Assembly: GCA_015709675.1 (NCBI GenBank)
Contig: CP054182.1
Coordinates: forward strand, 186,001-250,000
DNA: 64,000 nucleotides
Source: Ignavibacteriales bacterium
GTDB taxonomy: Bacteria; Bacteroidota; Ignavibacteria; Ignavibacteriales; Ignavibacteriaceae
Direction of reading: 5' to 3'
Shown here piece after piece: positions 34,366 to 45,500 of the stretch; positions within the stretch are counted from its first letter, which is position 1, and the number at the start of each line of letters is the position of its first letter. The position numbers and the translations under genes are program-made. The notes under the pieces are model-generated. The model had not been told where the DNA came from, made no database searches, and worked only from the letters and a program-made list of their open reading frames with translations.

Positions 34366-36273
34366 ATGACAGAGCGCACTATACCTCAGATGTTCGAAGA
34401 GAGCGTCAGACGCTATCCTCAAAATACCCTCATCCTCGAAAAAACCGGCGGCTCATACAAAAGCTATACTTATAAGGAGATACAGTCCAGAGTCCATTCG
34501 TTTGCAGCAGGATTAAAGTCCCTGGGTCTGGCAAAAGGAGACCGTTCCGCCCTTATTGCCGAAGGGAGGCGGGACTGGGTGGTTTCCGAACTGGGCGTCC
34601 TTTTCACCGGCGCCATCAACGTTCCCATTTCAGTCAAAATTGACGAGGCTGCCGACCTGAAATTCCGCCTTGCCCACTCCGGCTGCAAGATGGTGATCAT
34701 ATCAGCCGGTCAGAGGTCAAAAATCTCAGCAATCAAAAATGATCTGCCTGATCTTGAAAAAGTTATCCTGTTGGATATCGCGTCGGATCTGCAGCCCGGC
34801 GAGATATTTATTGAAGATGTGATTGCTCTCGGAGATGCATATCTGAAGGAACATTCTACGGAATTCAATTCCTGCTGGAAATCAGTAAGGGAAAACGATT
34901 ACGCAAATATCTGCTATACCTCCGGCACCACTGCCGACCCCAAAGGCATCATCCTCACGCACCGGAATTATACTGCCAATGTTGAGCAGTCAAGCACACT
35001 GCTTCCCATCCCTGAGTATTACTGCTCACTGCTGATTCTCCCCTGGGATCATGCCTTTGCACACACAGCCGGTATATATACACTCATGAAAAACGGCGCC
35101 TCGATGGCTGCGGTTGAGCAGGGCAAAAGTCCGCTTGAAACATTGAAAAACATCCCCGTGAACATCCGTGAAACCCGCCCGACCTTCCTGCTCAGCGTTC
35201 CCTCCCTTGCAAAAAGTCTGAGAAAAAATATTGAAAAAGGAATCAGGGAAAAAGGAGAAAAGGTTGAAAAACTTTATCAGAAAGCCCTTGAACTTGCAAT
35301 TGATTACAACGGACTGGGATACAACCGCGGTGAGGGCCTGAAGAAGCTGAAATATCCACTATATAAACTGTATGACAAGCTCATCTTCAGCAAGATACGG
35401 GCTAACTTTGGCGGACGGCTTGAGTTTTTCATTGGCGGCGGCGTTCTGCTTGATATCGAACTGCAGCGTTTCTTTTATGCAATCGGCATCCCGATGTTTC
35501 AGGGATATGGTCTTACTGAAGCAGCACCGGTTATCTCTGCCAACGTTCCCGCGTGCCATAAACTTGGTTCTTCAGGCAAAATCGTAAATGATCTGGAAGT
35601 GAAAATCTGTGATGACAAAGGCAACGCACTCCCGCCCGGAGAGAAAGGGGAAATAGTTGTGAAGGGGGAAAACGTAATGGCAGGCTACTGGAAAAATGAA
35701 AAAGCTACCGCGGAGACAATCAAGGACGGATGGCTTTATACCGGAGATCTCGGATACGTTGACCATGAAGGTTTCCTCTATGTGCTTGGCAGATTTAAAA
35801 GTCTTCTGATCGCAAATGACGGGGAAAAATACAGTCCTGAAGGAATTGAAGAAGCCATCTCAGAACATTCAGTATATATAGATCAGATGATGCTCCACAA
35901 CAATCAGTCCCCCTACACGGTTGCATTGGTTGTGCCGAATAAAGAGAATCTGAAAAACTGGCTCACCTCTCAGGGGCTTGACTTCACCTCCACGGAGGGA
36001 CAGCGTGAAGCGCTGAAGAAAATTGAAGCCGAGATTGCGCGATTTAAGGAGGGAGGAGAATTCGGCGGACAATTCCCCAACCGCTGGCTGCCCGCCGCCA
36101 TAGCGGTATTGGGTGAGGGGTTCACCGAGCAGAACCACTTCCTGAACAGCACACTCAAAATGGTGCGCGGAAAAATTGCATCATTCTATCAGAACCGTAT
36201 TGATTATCTCTACACTGCCGAAGGAAAAGATATATATAATCATCAGAACATGACGATCATAAGCAGATTATAA
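34366..36273 (+). CDS. Long-chain acyl-CoA synthetase-like AMP-dependent ligase
   Basis: A 635-residue cytoplasmic enzyme that activates fatty acids with ATP to an acyl adenylate and then to the CoA thioester (FadD15-like group). It begins MTERTIPQMFEESVRRYPQN. The P-loop motif is ICYTSGTTADPKGIILTH, followed by FFIGGGVLLD, GYGLTEAAPVISAN and YTGDLGYVDHEGFLYVLGR, all hallmarks of the adenylate-forming family. The open frame extends 41 codons upstream to an ATG at 34243, but those residues are serine-rich and unlike any family member, and neither start has a Shine-Dalgarno, so the inner ATG is preferred. The stop overlaps an AATTAGT heptamer array. It is divergent from the prenyltransferase gene with about 220 bases between them. 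Confidence 0.9.
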   Translation: MTERTIPQMFEESVRRYPQNTLILEKTGGSYKSYTYKEIQSRVHSFAAGLKSLGLAKGDRSALIAEGRRDWVVSELGVLFTGAINVPISVKIDEAADLKFRLAHSGCKMVIISAGQRSKISAIKNDLPDLEKVILLDIASDLQPGEIFIEDVIALGDAYLKEHSTEFNSCWKSVRENDYANICYTSGTTADPKGIILTHRNYTANVEQSSTLLPIPEYYCSLLILPWDHAFAHTAGIYTLMKNGASMAAVEQGKSPLETLKNIPVNIRETRPTFLLSVPSLAKSLRKNIEKGIREKGEKVEKLYQKALELAIDYNGLGYNRGEGLKKLKYPLYKLYDKLIFSKIRANFGGRLEFFIGGGVLLDIELQRFFYAIGIPMFQGYGLTEAAPVISANVPACHKLGSSGKIVNDLEVKICDDKGNALPPGEKGEIVVKGENVMAGYWKNEKATAETIKDGWLYTGDLGYVDHEGFLYVLGRFKSLLIANDGEKYSPEGIEEAISEHSVYIDQMMLHNNQSPYTVALVVPNKENLKNWLTSQGLDFTSTEGQREALKKIEAEIARFKEGGEFGGQFPNRWLPAAIAVLGEGFTEQNHFLNSTLKMVRGKIASFYQNRIDYLYTAEGKDIYNHQNMTIISRL

Positions 36274-36299
36274 TTAGTAGTTAGGAATTAGTAATTAGT
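36272..36299. repeat. Heptamer array overlapping a stop codon
   Basis: Four 7-bp units, AATTAGT, AGTTAGG, AATTAGT and AATTAGT, starting inside the TAA stop of the acyl-CoA ligase gene. Same unit as at 4411-4445. Confidence 0.8.
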
Positions 36300-36407
36300 A
36301 ATGCCGGAGCCAAAATATTCCTCTTATAAAGGCAGTGTAAAATTCAGAAAAAATGCTCTTTTGGTGTTCAAAACTATGGAGAGATTCTAAAACTTTTATA
36401 AATGTTT

Positions 36408-36435
36408 GTAGAGACACGCCGCGGCGTGTCTCTAC
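36408..36435. repeat. Perfect 28-bp GC-rich palindrome
   Basis: Arms GTAGAGACACGCCG and CGGCGTGTCTCTAC meet with no loop. It lies between convergent genes. A related imperfect copy is at 36595-36620, and the same core builds the tandem array at 62680-63026. Confidence 0.85.
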
Positions 36436-36594
36436 AGTGTAAAATAACTGATCAACTAATAACTGCGGCAATTATTCTAATCACAAGTGATTCAGGAACA
36501 TTGCAAATTGGCAGTATCTCTCCCCTCTGCTCAATCCGTTCCTAAACGGGAGGATTTATTCCTTTTTACTCTATGTGAAACAAATCCGGCCTTG

Positions 36595-36620
36595 CAGACC
36601 CACGCCGTGGCGTGGCTCTG
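36595..36620. repeat. Imperfect GC-rich palindrome at the 3' end of a T9SS gene
   Basis: Arms CAGACCCACGCC and GGCGTGGCTCTG pair except for one C-C mismatch. It begins 14 bases beyond the stop of the minus-strand gene at 36635 and may serve as its terminator hairpin, although no T run follows. Confidence 0.65.
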
Positions 36621-36634
36621 AATATTTATTTTCA

Positions 36635-39600
36635 TCACTTCAGCAAAATCATCTTCTTCACTTCAACGAACTCCTGCTTTCCATCCGTGGATTTTGCACG
36701 GAGTGTGTAGAAGTAAATACCGCTAGCCAGACTTCGCGCCTGGAATGCCGCTTCATAATAACCCGCTGTCTGCGTGATGTTTACCAGTTCGGCGACAGTC
36801 TCGCCGAGTGCGTTATATATAAGCAGCCGCACTTCACTTTCAAATGGGACTGCATATCTCAGAACCGTTGAGGGATTAAACGGATTCGGGTAATTCTGTG
36901 AAAGCTCATACCGTTCAGGAATTGCGATTTCATTATCCGTACTGGTCAGAATATCAACAGTTACCGCATTGGAAAACACAGACTGTATATCTCCGTTCAC
37001 CGCCTTTACACGGTAAGTCCAGGTAAGCTGAGTTCCGGTGATTGAGTCCGTATATTCCGTAGAATTCCGCGGAACAGATGCAATCGGCACAAACGGATCT
37101 GCTGAGGTCAGACCACCCTGCTTGCGCTCAATAACGAATTCCTGTTCTCCTGATGAACGGTCAAGCCACTTGAGCAATACTTTCCGCGGGACAACCGCTG
37201 CAGCTCTCAGACTGTCAGGCGCCTTCATTCGGGTAGAAAAGCTCCATACTCCGCTGAAATCACTCTTCCCGGCTATGTTCGAAGCCGCCACCCGCCAGAT
37301 ATACCTGACTCCGTCCTCCAGGTTTTGCAGCAACCTTGTTGTATCGGTCATGGTTGAATCATTGATATATAGTGCCGTAAAAGCGCTGTCCGTGGCAATC
37401 TGCAGATGGAACTGGACACCATAAGCAGGCTTCCTCCAGCGAAGGAAAAAGCTGTAAGGGGTATTCACTGCTCCGTTGCCCGGCTGTACCAGAACTGGAG
37501 ATTGCGGCACCGGAACAATCGTCCGGAAACGGTAAACCTGCGACCAGACGCTCAACCCGATACTGTTCTTACCGCGTACTCTCCAGTAATAATTCCGGTC
37601 ATGCATCAGTCCGCTTATATTTTTTGTTGTATCGGTCAGCGTTGAATCATTCACCACAAGCTGTGTGAAAAGACTGTCCGTTGCAACCTGAAGCTGATAG
37701 CTTAATGCAAGCTGGCTTAAGGACCACTCAAGCTGCAGTGCCACTGGCTGATTCACCGCTGCATTTACTGGATTCAGAAGTGAAACCTGCGCCGGAATGG
37801 TATTAAGAACAAATCTTCTGACAGCAGATTCTGCCGAGCCCCCATCATTAAATGCCTTCACCTTCCAGTAATGAGTCGTTAAAATCGGAATAGCAAGTGT
37901 TTTCACAGCACTGGTGTCACTAACCGTATCGGCTATAACCGTAGTTGTAAACTGTGCACTTGCAGAGACAAACAGAATATACCCTGCGGCACGCTGCGAA
38001 TTGTTCCAGCTAAACGCAACCGGATTGCCCACCATTGCGCTGTCGGGGGGCAGTTCTAGGGCGAATGATGCCGGCGCTTCGATTATGGTACGGAAACTGT
38101 TCCACGGAGTAAATCCGCTCCAGCCCGCTTCATTGCGGCTTTGAATTCTCCAGTAGTAATTTGTATAGTATGCAAGCTGTGCTGCTGTATATACAGTATC
38201 AGTAAGAGTGGTATCCGAAATCATCGGGGCAGATGCTGTATCTGCCGTTAACTCAAAGTGATAATTCAGAATAGTCCGGTTTTTAGCCAGAATATCAGCC
38301 GCTTTTGTCCATCTGAACTGAACATTACTTACCGGAACATTAACTGCCATATTCTGCGGCTGAACAAGCTGAACTGATGATGGCAGCCCGATCGTACGGA
38401 AACGGTAAACCGGTGAAAAATCACTCACTCCGCCGGTATTCTTTGCCTGCACGCTCCAGAAGTAGTTTGCAAGATTCTGCAGTCCGTTCATGGTATATAC
38501 CGTGTCGGTAAGAGTTGAGTCATTACGTATAATTTGAGTGAAAAGACTATCGCTGCTAAGGATAAAGCGATACGTCACAGCCCTGTCGGATTTCCTCCAT
38601 TTGAATGTAACCGGCTGCGTAACTCCTGCAGCATTATCCGCTGGAAGTGAAAGCTGCGGCACAGACGGACGCTCTGGCAGAGTTACGATTGATGCCTGAT
38701 TGCTGTAACCGGATGCAGTATCAGGATTAAATGCTTCAACCCGGTAGGTATACAGCGATGCATAGGAAACTGTACTGTCAAAATAATCAGAAGCATTAGC
38801 GGGGAGCTGTGCAATCACATTATATGGCAGCGCAGAGAGAGAATCTCCCTCTTTCCGTTCAACGCGGTATGCTGTTTCATTGTTTGCCGCATCAGTCCAG
38901 CTCAGGTAAGTCTTCAGCGGTGATGCGTTAAATACCGCAAGTGACTGCGGTGGAGCAACCGGCAATATGGTATAAAGGCTCCGGATCTGAAACTGATTGC
39001 TGTAAGGCGAAGATGTTTCCGAATTATACGCATAAACACGGTACGTATATACCACGGTATCATTCACCGTAAAATCCGTATATGAAACAGTGTTAGCCGG
39101 AACGGTATCAATTGCCCGGTAGGCGGAGGTAGTTAATGAATCTCCTGATTTTCTCTGAATCACAAAATGAGTCTCATTTGCAGAGTTATCATTCCACTGC
39201 AGTTCAATGCGGAGCGGTCTGCGCTGTGCGGCTGCTCTTACTCCGGATGGTGCACTAATCGGCAAAATTGGATTTGCAAGCACTCTGAACCGCACATCAG
39301 CCGAATCAGTGTATCTGTTAATCGTATTCACATCCTGCGCAAAGAACCTTACCGACTGACTCCCCGACCAGTTGTTGTCAGAGATTATGGTGCTTACCAC
39401 ATTATTCTGATTAATATTCAGAACAATAAATCCGGCGTCAATCTGAAAAGGATTATCAACCGTTCCCACACTGCCGTTTATTGAAAAATTAAAACGCTGT
39501 CTGACCGGATAAATTTTCTGTTTGTCAGCATCATAGAAAGTGAAGTAGAGCGGTTCATTATTTGTGTTGCTGTAAATCGTCATGAAATACATCCAGTCAC

Positions 39601-42475
39601 TGCCAACACGAATCGCGCGGCTGACACCTCTCAGCTGTCCACCTGACCAGGCGGCAAGTGTATGCAGAGAACTGTCCTTCTTCATCCCTGACGAAGTAAC
39701 ACGAGCTATCATGGTCATCGTAAGCTCAAACGATGCCGGATTAATAGTCCACGCCGGATCTGCATCGGTTGAATCGGGAGGAAGAATGGTATATCTCCAG
39801 GCAACAGTATCGCCGTCAACCTCGGTTAAATAGCTGTCAAGATCAAATGCATTAAAAGAACCCTGAAAGCCCGCTACCTGATCCGGAATATCTCCTATCA
39901 CGGGTCTGTTATCCCGTTTAAGTACGGTGAAGGATGCAGTATCCTGAGAGAAAAGTCCGTTCTGGCTAATATCAGCAGCACGGAAAATCAGATGTTCCGT
40001 TCCTGACCAGAGTGTATCCGTTACCGTAAAGGACACATTGTTGCCTGCAAGTATCTGAGCTGAAATTTTATTCCCTCCGCTTACGCTCCATTGAACACTG
40101 TCACCGTCCTGTTCGGTAAGATAGGTATCGAGATCAAAACTGCTGAAACTTCCGCCGCCTGAGATGATTTGATCCGGAATACCGCTCACCAGAGGCGCGT
40201 TATCCTGCAGTGTGCGGAATTCTGTTTCCGTAGAATCACCGAGCTGTGCCAGAGTATTTATATCATTCACGTAAAAACGGATGCGCTCAGTAAACGGTTT
40301 TGTCCGTTCAATGAGTGAGACTGTTGTCTGATTGTTTTGAGAAATATGTACTTTTATATATCCGGCATACATCTGATATGGCTGATCCGGTGATCCGAAA
40401 CTTGCATTCTGCAGGAAAATAACACGCTGTTCAACCGGAAGCTCACGCTGGGCGACTTCATCATAATATCGGAAAGTTATCTGTCCGCCGTTATTGTTTG
40501 CATAGACGGTGAGAAAGAATAACCGCTTCCCTCCAACATTTATCGGGCTTGCAACACCGCGTACCTGCTGACCGGAAAATGCAGCTATCCTTCCTCCGCT
40601 TGTTGTGACATTGCGTCCAAGTGCATTCATTTCAATGATCATGGTCATGGTAAGCTGAAATGCTGCCGGATTAACACTCCACGAGGGCTGCGGATCTGCT
40701 GCTCCCTGCGGCAGCGTTATATACCGGAAACCTAAGGAGTCACCATCTGTCTCCTGCACATAGCTGCGAATATTGAAACTCTGAAAATTACTGTTTGCCC
40801 CGATAGTTTGTGAAGGAATTGTGCCAAACACAGGAGGATGATCAACAGGCAGAACGGTAAACCTGACGGTATCTTCTGAAAATAATCCGTTTGCGGTGTT
40901 ATCCGCGGCTCTGAATATTATCTGCTCACTCCCTGTCCATGATGCGTTTGGTGGAGTGACAGTTACTGTGCTTCCGCCAGAAATCTGAACAGTAAGCTGG
41001 TTTTGTCCTCTAAAGGTATATATAACACTGTCACCGTCACTTTCAGAAAGAAAGTTATCAAAATCAAACTGCGTGAAAGCCCCTCCGGCATAAATAGTCT
41101 GATCCGGAATTCCCGAAAGCAGAGGCGTGTTATCCGCGGTCTTTGTATATACGGCAGAGCTGGTATCCCAAAGCTGAGCAGGAGTATTCGCGTCAGTTAC
41201 CTTAAAACGGATTGTTTCAGATCCGCTCCACAAAGGGTCCGGTGTTAAAAATGAAACAATATTCCCCGCACCGATTCTTACAAGGATGTTTCCCGCGTTA
41301 ACAGGATATGGATTATCGGGAGAGCCAAATGATGCATTTGAAACAAACACAACGGTTTCCCCGGCGCTGTATATCTGCTGCTGAGCTGCATCATAAACCC
41401 GGAAACGGATTGTCTCACCATTGCTGTTTGCATAGACGGTGAGAAAGAACATCGTTGAACTGCCAACGGTAATCCCCTGCGTAACACCGCGGATCTGATT
41501 TCCGGCAAATGCAGCTATGCGTGAGCCGGTTGAATTCACTTCTCGTCCGCGTGAAGTAACTTTTATTACCATAGTCATATTCGACTGAAACGCTGCAGGA
41601 TTAACCGTCCAGTCCGGAGCAGGCACTGGTGCCGGCTGCCCGGTGAATTCATAGTTGTATATAACGCTGTCGCCGTCTGTTTCGATGAGATAATCATCCA
41701 GATCAAAAGAAGCAAAGCTGCTGTTGGAGCCGATGGTCTGCCCCGGTATTACGCCAAGCTGAGGCGCATTATCCGGCCTGAGCACCTGAAAGATTACCGT
41801 ATCTTCTCCGAAGAGACCCGCACTGGTTACATCCGTTGCTCTGAAATAAACGGTATCTCTCCCCCACCATCCGCTGTTCGGTGTAACGGATGCAATGCCG
41901 GCAGGAGAAATCGAAATCTGCACATTATCAGCTCCCCGCGAACTGAACGCAACGCTGTCCCCGTCAAATTCTGTTAGATAGGAGCGGAGATTAATGTTTG
42001 TAAACTGAGAACCAAAAGGTACTGTCTGATCGGGAATACCCCGCAGCAGCGGAGCCCGGTCAAAGTTAAAGAATGCACTTATCTGCAGCGGATTGTCAAT
42101 TGAACCATATACACCGTTCGGAGTGAAAGAAATGGAATCAGTCGTGAATACCACCGTATCAAGTGATGGTATATATGCCCTGAAACGGAGCTGTTCACCC
42201 GCGGCATTTGCATAAACAGTAAGAAAATACATCTGCTGATTTCCGACCTGAATCGGTGTTGCGACACCCCGCACCTGTTCTCCGGCAAAAGCCGCCAGGA
42301 TATTGACCCCCGCGGGAGCCGGCTGTCCGTTAAGTTTCAGTACCGCAATAACACTTGCGTTAAACTGAAAGCTTGCCGGATTTACCGTCCAGTTTGGCGG
42401 ATCATCAGTTTGTGCCTGAAGCGGCAGAACTGCCAGGAGCAGCAATGTTAGCATGCGCAGAATATGTTTCATCAT
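36635..42475 (-). CDS. Giant modular T9SS surface protein with fibronectin type III domains
   Basis: A 1946-residue exported protein (signal HILRMLTLLLLAVLPLQA). Its first 1050 residues alternate two modules. One is a roughly 105-residue unit found at about 25-130, 288-395, 595-705 and 907-1010, opening W-T-V-N-P-A-x-F and containing AAFAGNQIRGV and FFLTVYANS (see findings). The other is a cadherin-like unit with IPDQTI, FDLDDYL and E-x-DGDSV, repeated about seven times, likely calcium binding. Residues about 1130-1780 are fibronectin type III units with repeated LQWNDN, TYRVEAFN, TFKWRKS and YYWRVRGKN. The last 90 residues are a T9SS signal (YELSQNYPNPFNPSTVLRYA, VRLLIYNALGETVAEL, GIYFYTLRAKS). 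It follows, on the same strand, the two duplicated cassettes and shares modules with their giant proteins. Confidence 0.85.
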   Translation of the reverse strand: MMKHILRMLTLLLLAVLPLQAQTDDPPNWTVNPASFQFNASVIAVLKLNGQPAPAGVNILAAFAGEQVRGVATPIQVGNQQMYFLTVYANAAGEQLRFRAYIPSLDTVVFTTDSISFTPNGVYGSIDNPLQISAFFNFDRAPLLRGIPDQTVPFGSQFTNINLRSYLTEFDGDSVAFSSRGADNVQISISPAGIASVTPNSGWWGRDTVYFRATDVTSAGLFGEDTVIFQVLRPDNAPQLGVIPGQTIGSNSSFASFDLDDYLIETDGDSVIYNYEFTGQPAPVPAPDWTVNPAAFQSNMTMVIKVTSRGREVNSTGSRIAAFAGNQIRGVTQGITVGSSTMFFLTVYANSNGETIRFRVYDAAQQQIYSAGETVVFVSNASFGSPDNPYPVNAGNILVRIGAGNIVSFLTPDPLWSGSETIRFKVTDANTPAQLWDTSSAVYTKTADNTPLLSGIPDQTIYAGGAFTQFDFDNFLSESDGDSVIYTFRGQNQLTVQISGGSTVTVTPPNASWTGSEQIIFRAADNTANGLFSEDTVRFTVLPVDHPPVFGTIPSQTIGANSNFQSFNIRSYVQETDGDSLGFRYITLPQGAADPQPSWSVNPAAFQLTMTMIIEMNALGRNVTTSGGRIAAFSGQQVRGVASPINVGGKRLFFLTVYANNNGGQITFRYYDEVAQRELPVEQRVIFLQNASFGSPDQPYQMYAGYIKVHISQNNQTTVSLIERTKPFTERIRFYVNDINTLAQLGDSTETEFRTLQDNAPLVSGIPDQIISGGGSFSSFDLDTYLTEQDGDSVQWSVSGGNKISAQILAGNNVSFTVTDTLWSGTEHLIFRAADISQNGLFSQDTASFTVLKRDNRPVIGDIPDQVAGFQGSFNAFDLDSYLTEVDGDTVAWRYTILPPDSTDADPAWTINPASFELTMTMIARVTSSGMKKDSSLHTLAAWSGGQLRGVSRAIRVGSDWMYFMTIYSNTNNEPLYFTFYDADKQKIYPVRQRFNFSINGSVGTVDNPFQIDAGFIVLNINQNNVVSTIISDNNWSGSQSVRFFAQDVNTINRYTDSADVRFRVLANPILPISAPSGVRAAAQRRPLRIELQWNDNSANETHFVIQRKSGDSLTTSAYRAIDTVPANTVSYTDFTVNDTVVYTYRVYAYNSETSSPYSNQFQIRSLYTILPVAPPQSLAVFNASPLKTYLSWTDAANNETAYRVERKEGDSLSALPYNVIAQLPANASDYFDSTVSYASLYTYRVEAFNPDTASGYSNQASIVTLPERPSVPQLSLPADNAAGVTQPVTFKWRKSDRAVTYRFILSSDSLFTQIIRNDSTLTDTVYTMNGLQNLANYFWSVQAKNTGGVSDFSPVYRFRTIGLPSSVQLVQPQNMAVNVPVSNVQFRWTKAADILAKNRTILNYHFELTADTASAPMISDTTLTDTVYTAAQLAYYTNYYWRIQSRNEAGWSGFTPWNSFRTIIEAPASFALELPPDSAMVGNPVAFSWNNSQRAAGYILFVSASAQFTTTVIADTVSDTSAVKTLAIPILTTHYWKVKAFNDGGSAESAVRRFVLNTIPAQVSLLNPVNAAVNQPVALQLEWSLSQLALSYQLQVATDSLFTQLVVNDSTLTDTTKNISGLMHDRNYYWRVRGKNSIGLSVWSQVYRFRTIVPVPQSPVLVQPGNGAVNTPYSFFLRWRKPAYGVQFHLQIATDSAFTALYINDSTMTDTTRLLQNLEDGVRYIWRVAASNIAGKSDFSGVWSFSTRMKAPDSLRAAAVVPRKVLLKWLDRSSGEQEFVIERKQGGLTSADPFVPIASVPRNSTEYTDSITGTQLTWTYRVKAVNGDIQSVFSNAVTVDILTSTDNEIAIPERYELSQNYPNPFNPSTVLRYAVPFESEVRLLIYNALGETVAELVNITQTAGYYEAAFQARSLASGIYFYTLRAKSTDGKQEFVEVKKMILLK

Positions 42476-42503
42476 CGGTTTCCGTGCTTAATTTTATAGA
42501 CAA

Positions 42504-42526
42504 AGCCGGCTGCGGTCCAGCCGGCT
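42504..42526 (-). terminator. Terminator after the 2132-residue T9SS protein gene
   Basis: Stem AGCCGGCT / AGCCGGCT with a 7-base loop, followed on the minus strand by TTTGTCT. It lies 17 bases after the stop at 42543 and separates this gene from the next one downstream. Confidence 0.65.
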
Positions 42527-42542
42527 AATGTAATCTGCTTAA

Positions 42543-45500
42543 TTATTTTAAAAATACGATTTTCCGGGTCTGAGTGAATGAACCTGACTTCATCACAGTG
42601 AAATAAATACCGGTTGGAAGCATTTCTCCGTTTTCATTCCGGGCATTCCAGGAAACGGTATAATATCCTGCCTGTTTATATTCCTTAACCAGTCCGCGGA
42701 CTTTTTCACCCATTATATTATAGATGCTCACTTCCACATCTCCTGCTTCAGGAAGACCAAAACGGATATTGGTTGAAGGATTAAACGGATTCGGATAATT
42801 CTGCTCCAGGATATATTCCGCGGGAAGTCCCGTCATATCCTCCGCCGATGAAAGAGGCGAATGGATAATCAGCGGATTCTGCAGGCTACCTGCAACAGAA
42901 TTTGCCGTATAGATGATGCTCAGGTTCGCAATCCTGACAGCGCCTGTTGCCTCATCAAGAAGCCGAAGCTCGAGTGTGTCAGATGAACCGGCAGAACCGT
43001 AAACTGTTATCAGGTAGATTGGCTTCTTATCCTGACCAAATCCTGAAGTGCGTGCAAATCCGCGGCATTCATTACCTGAGAATAATCCCGCAACAGGATA
43101 TACTGATGCGGTATCACCCCATGCAGCATCCGGTGCGGCAATGATATTCATGCTTGTTTCATAGCGCGAGGCATCAACAATCCAGTCAGGTGAAGCAGGT
43201 ACCTGCCTTACATATTGTGGCACAGGCGCAGCCGGCTGTGTTCCCACAGGAGGATCCTGCGGATAGAGCAGTGTATCGCGGCTGTCTAGGCGGAGCAGAT
43301 AACCTATCTGCGGTATCATAAACTGCAGATCACCAAACCAGCCGAAGTTCTGATCATAAATCGCGAACTGGAACTGGCTCTTTATTACATCACCATCCTT
43401 CGGATTCAAAGTCCTGAGAGCTTCATTAACCGGCAGAGAAAACTGTGGTATATATCCGATCCAGTTCCATCCGCTGTCAATCATTATGGGACGCTGATCG
43501 GGACGCACCGCGTATCCTGTTTTCAGGAACTGTGCCGGAGTTGTTCTCTTCCAGAGATAGTACGTTTCCAGATCCAGAGTATCAAGTGTTCCGAACCAGT
43601 TCTGCAGCGAACCTGAATACTGTGAGAACGCACTTTGCGTCTTAAAGTTATCACCATTTGCATGCGATACTCCGCCAAGCAGATCATTCAGTCTCATACT
43701 AGCAGATACTGTATTGAAAGACACCCAGTTCCATCCTGCAGAGAGAGGATACTGCTGAATTATCTGTGATGTCGCGGTCAGCCGTACCGGATTAGCGATA
43801 TTCCCCAGCAGTGTATCTGACTTAAAGGTAAAGCTTTCCAGAATCTGGCCGTATTCAGTACAGGAGGATGCATCCCAGACTCTGAAGGTAAGAGCTTCTC
43901 CCTGTGTCTGATTACTGTATATAGTAAGGAAAACACGGTATTCACTGGTATTATTAAGCCGTGTTACCGCTGCTGCTCCCCGCAGCTGCGTTCCGGCATA
44001 GACTGCCACACGGTCATATATATCATTGGACAGTGTGGTGTCAACATAAAGCCGTGCGGTAATATTCATTGAATATTCATACATCGCCGGGTTAACCGAC
44101 CACTGGGGCGGACGGCAGAGTACTCTCAGCTTCACGATCATCGGCTCATCTCCGTTGAGTGTACTGGCGTAAACCGTATCTTCGTACGTGCCCGGAGCAA
44201 TCATATTACCAAAGCGGAAGTTTACCGTCACCGCGCCCTGTGTCTGTACCGTACCGGTAACCGGTGTCAGTGACATCCAGTTTGGAAAGTTGGTAATCGT
44301 GTATGGATATGCTGTTCCGCCTTCATTCAGGAGCTGGCGCTGTATATCCGCGATCTCATCAGCAAACTTTACCACTTCAACCTCACCGCCCGACCAGCGC
44401 ACCGGATTCCTGTCCACCAGAAATTCCCATGCAACTGAATCCCTGTATTCAGTTCCGAAAGGCACGCGCAGTATATTGCCGTTCATATCGCGAACCCTCT
44501 TAACGACTGCTTTCAGGACACGGTTTTCAATAAAGCGGTTCTGTACATTAGGCGTAATCACAATCGTCTGACCGTTACAGGAGTAGTTAAAATCTACCAT
44601 CTGACCCGTCTGTGTATTGATCAGCATAAGATTATCAACCGCATTTACACTCTCACATGAAATCTGCTCTGTAAACGTCACGGATATTTCATCATTTGCA
44701 CCCAGTACGCCATTTACGGGTTTTGGCTGACCAAGAACCGCCGGACTTGTTTTATCTATAATGCCCTGCACAAGCGCTGATGTTCCGCTCAGTGTATTGC
44801 CCGCACAGACTGCAAGCGCCTGCAGTTCATAGCTGCCGTCGGAAAGACCTTCTGTATCAAACGGAACAATCACATAATCCTGAAGCAAAGGCAGACTGTC
44901 TCTCGGAATCGTTGCAATAACCGTCCAGCTCTCCGTTGAGTTCTGCGGTGAAGCAAACAGAGATGCATAATCAGGGTTATTTCTTAATATACTGTACCGG
45001 TCCGTGCTGCTGTAGTCAATTACCTTCTGATACCTCATTGATGCAAGAGGCGAGCTTTTGAAGATTCTCTCACTCTTCATTTCTCCTTCTTCATTCAAGA
45101 GGTTTTTTCTGCCTGAGGACGGAGCTAGCTCCGGCACCTGACGATATCTTAAAACCACTTCCTGCAATGAGGGATTGCCGCGGTTATACTTCCAGAGTTT
45201 TACTGTAAAATCATCAGCATTTTCCCGATTGATCAGCCAGTTTGGCTCCGGCTCGTCAATTGCAATCTCGCTGCATGGTTCCAGGAAGCGGACTGAAATA
45301 AAGAGCGTATCAGCAATGGAAAGATCCTGACCGGCGTTTGCATCCCACTCACAGGGTGAGGTCAACACAATACCGATATTCTCGTATATATACGCCTGAG
45401 GACCCCGCTTTACGGTCAGGACAGCATTAACCTGAGACATCGGCTGAACCGTGAAGTTCAGTCCGCCCTGAAGCACTATTCCGTTAACAGCAATCACAGC

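Larger units (their letters stand above)
36300..36634. other. Convergent intergenic region with repeats
   Basis: No gene. Besides the palindromes annotated separately it has a degraded hairpin-tail unit near 36478-36516 (ending GCAAATTGGCAG) and a bulged hairpin AATCCGTT / AACGGGAGGATT at 36533-36556. The two flanking genes converge here. Confidence 0.55.

Noticed and set aside
36635-36700. Possible separate small gene on the plus strand at 36575-36871
   Set aside because: It reads through the palindrome and the reverse of the T9SS signal region; shadow frame.
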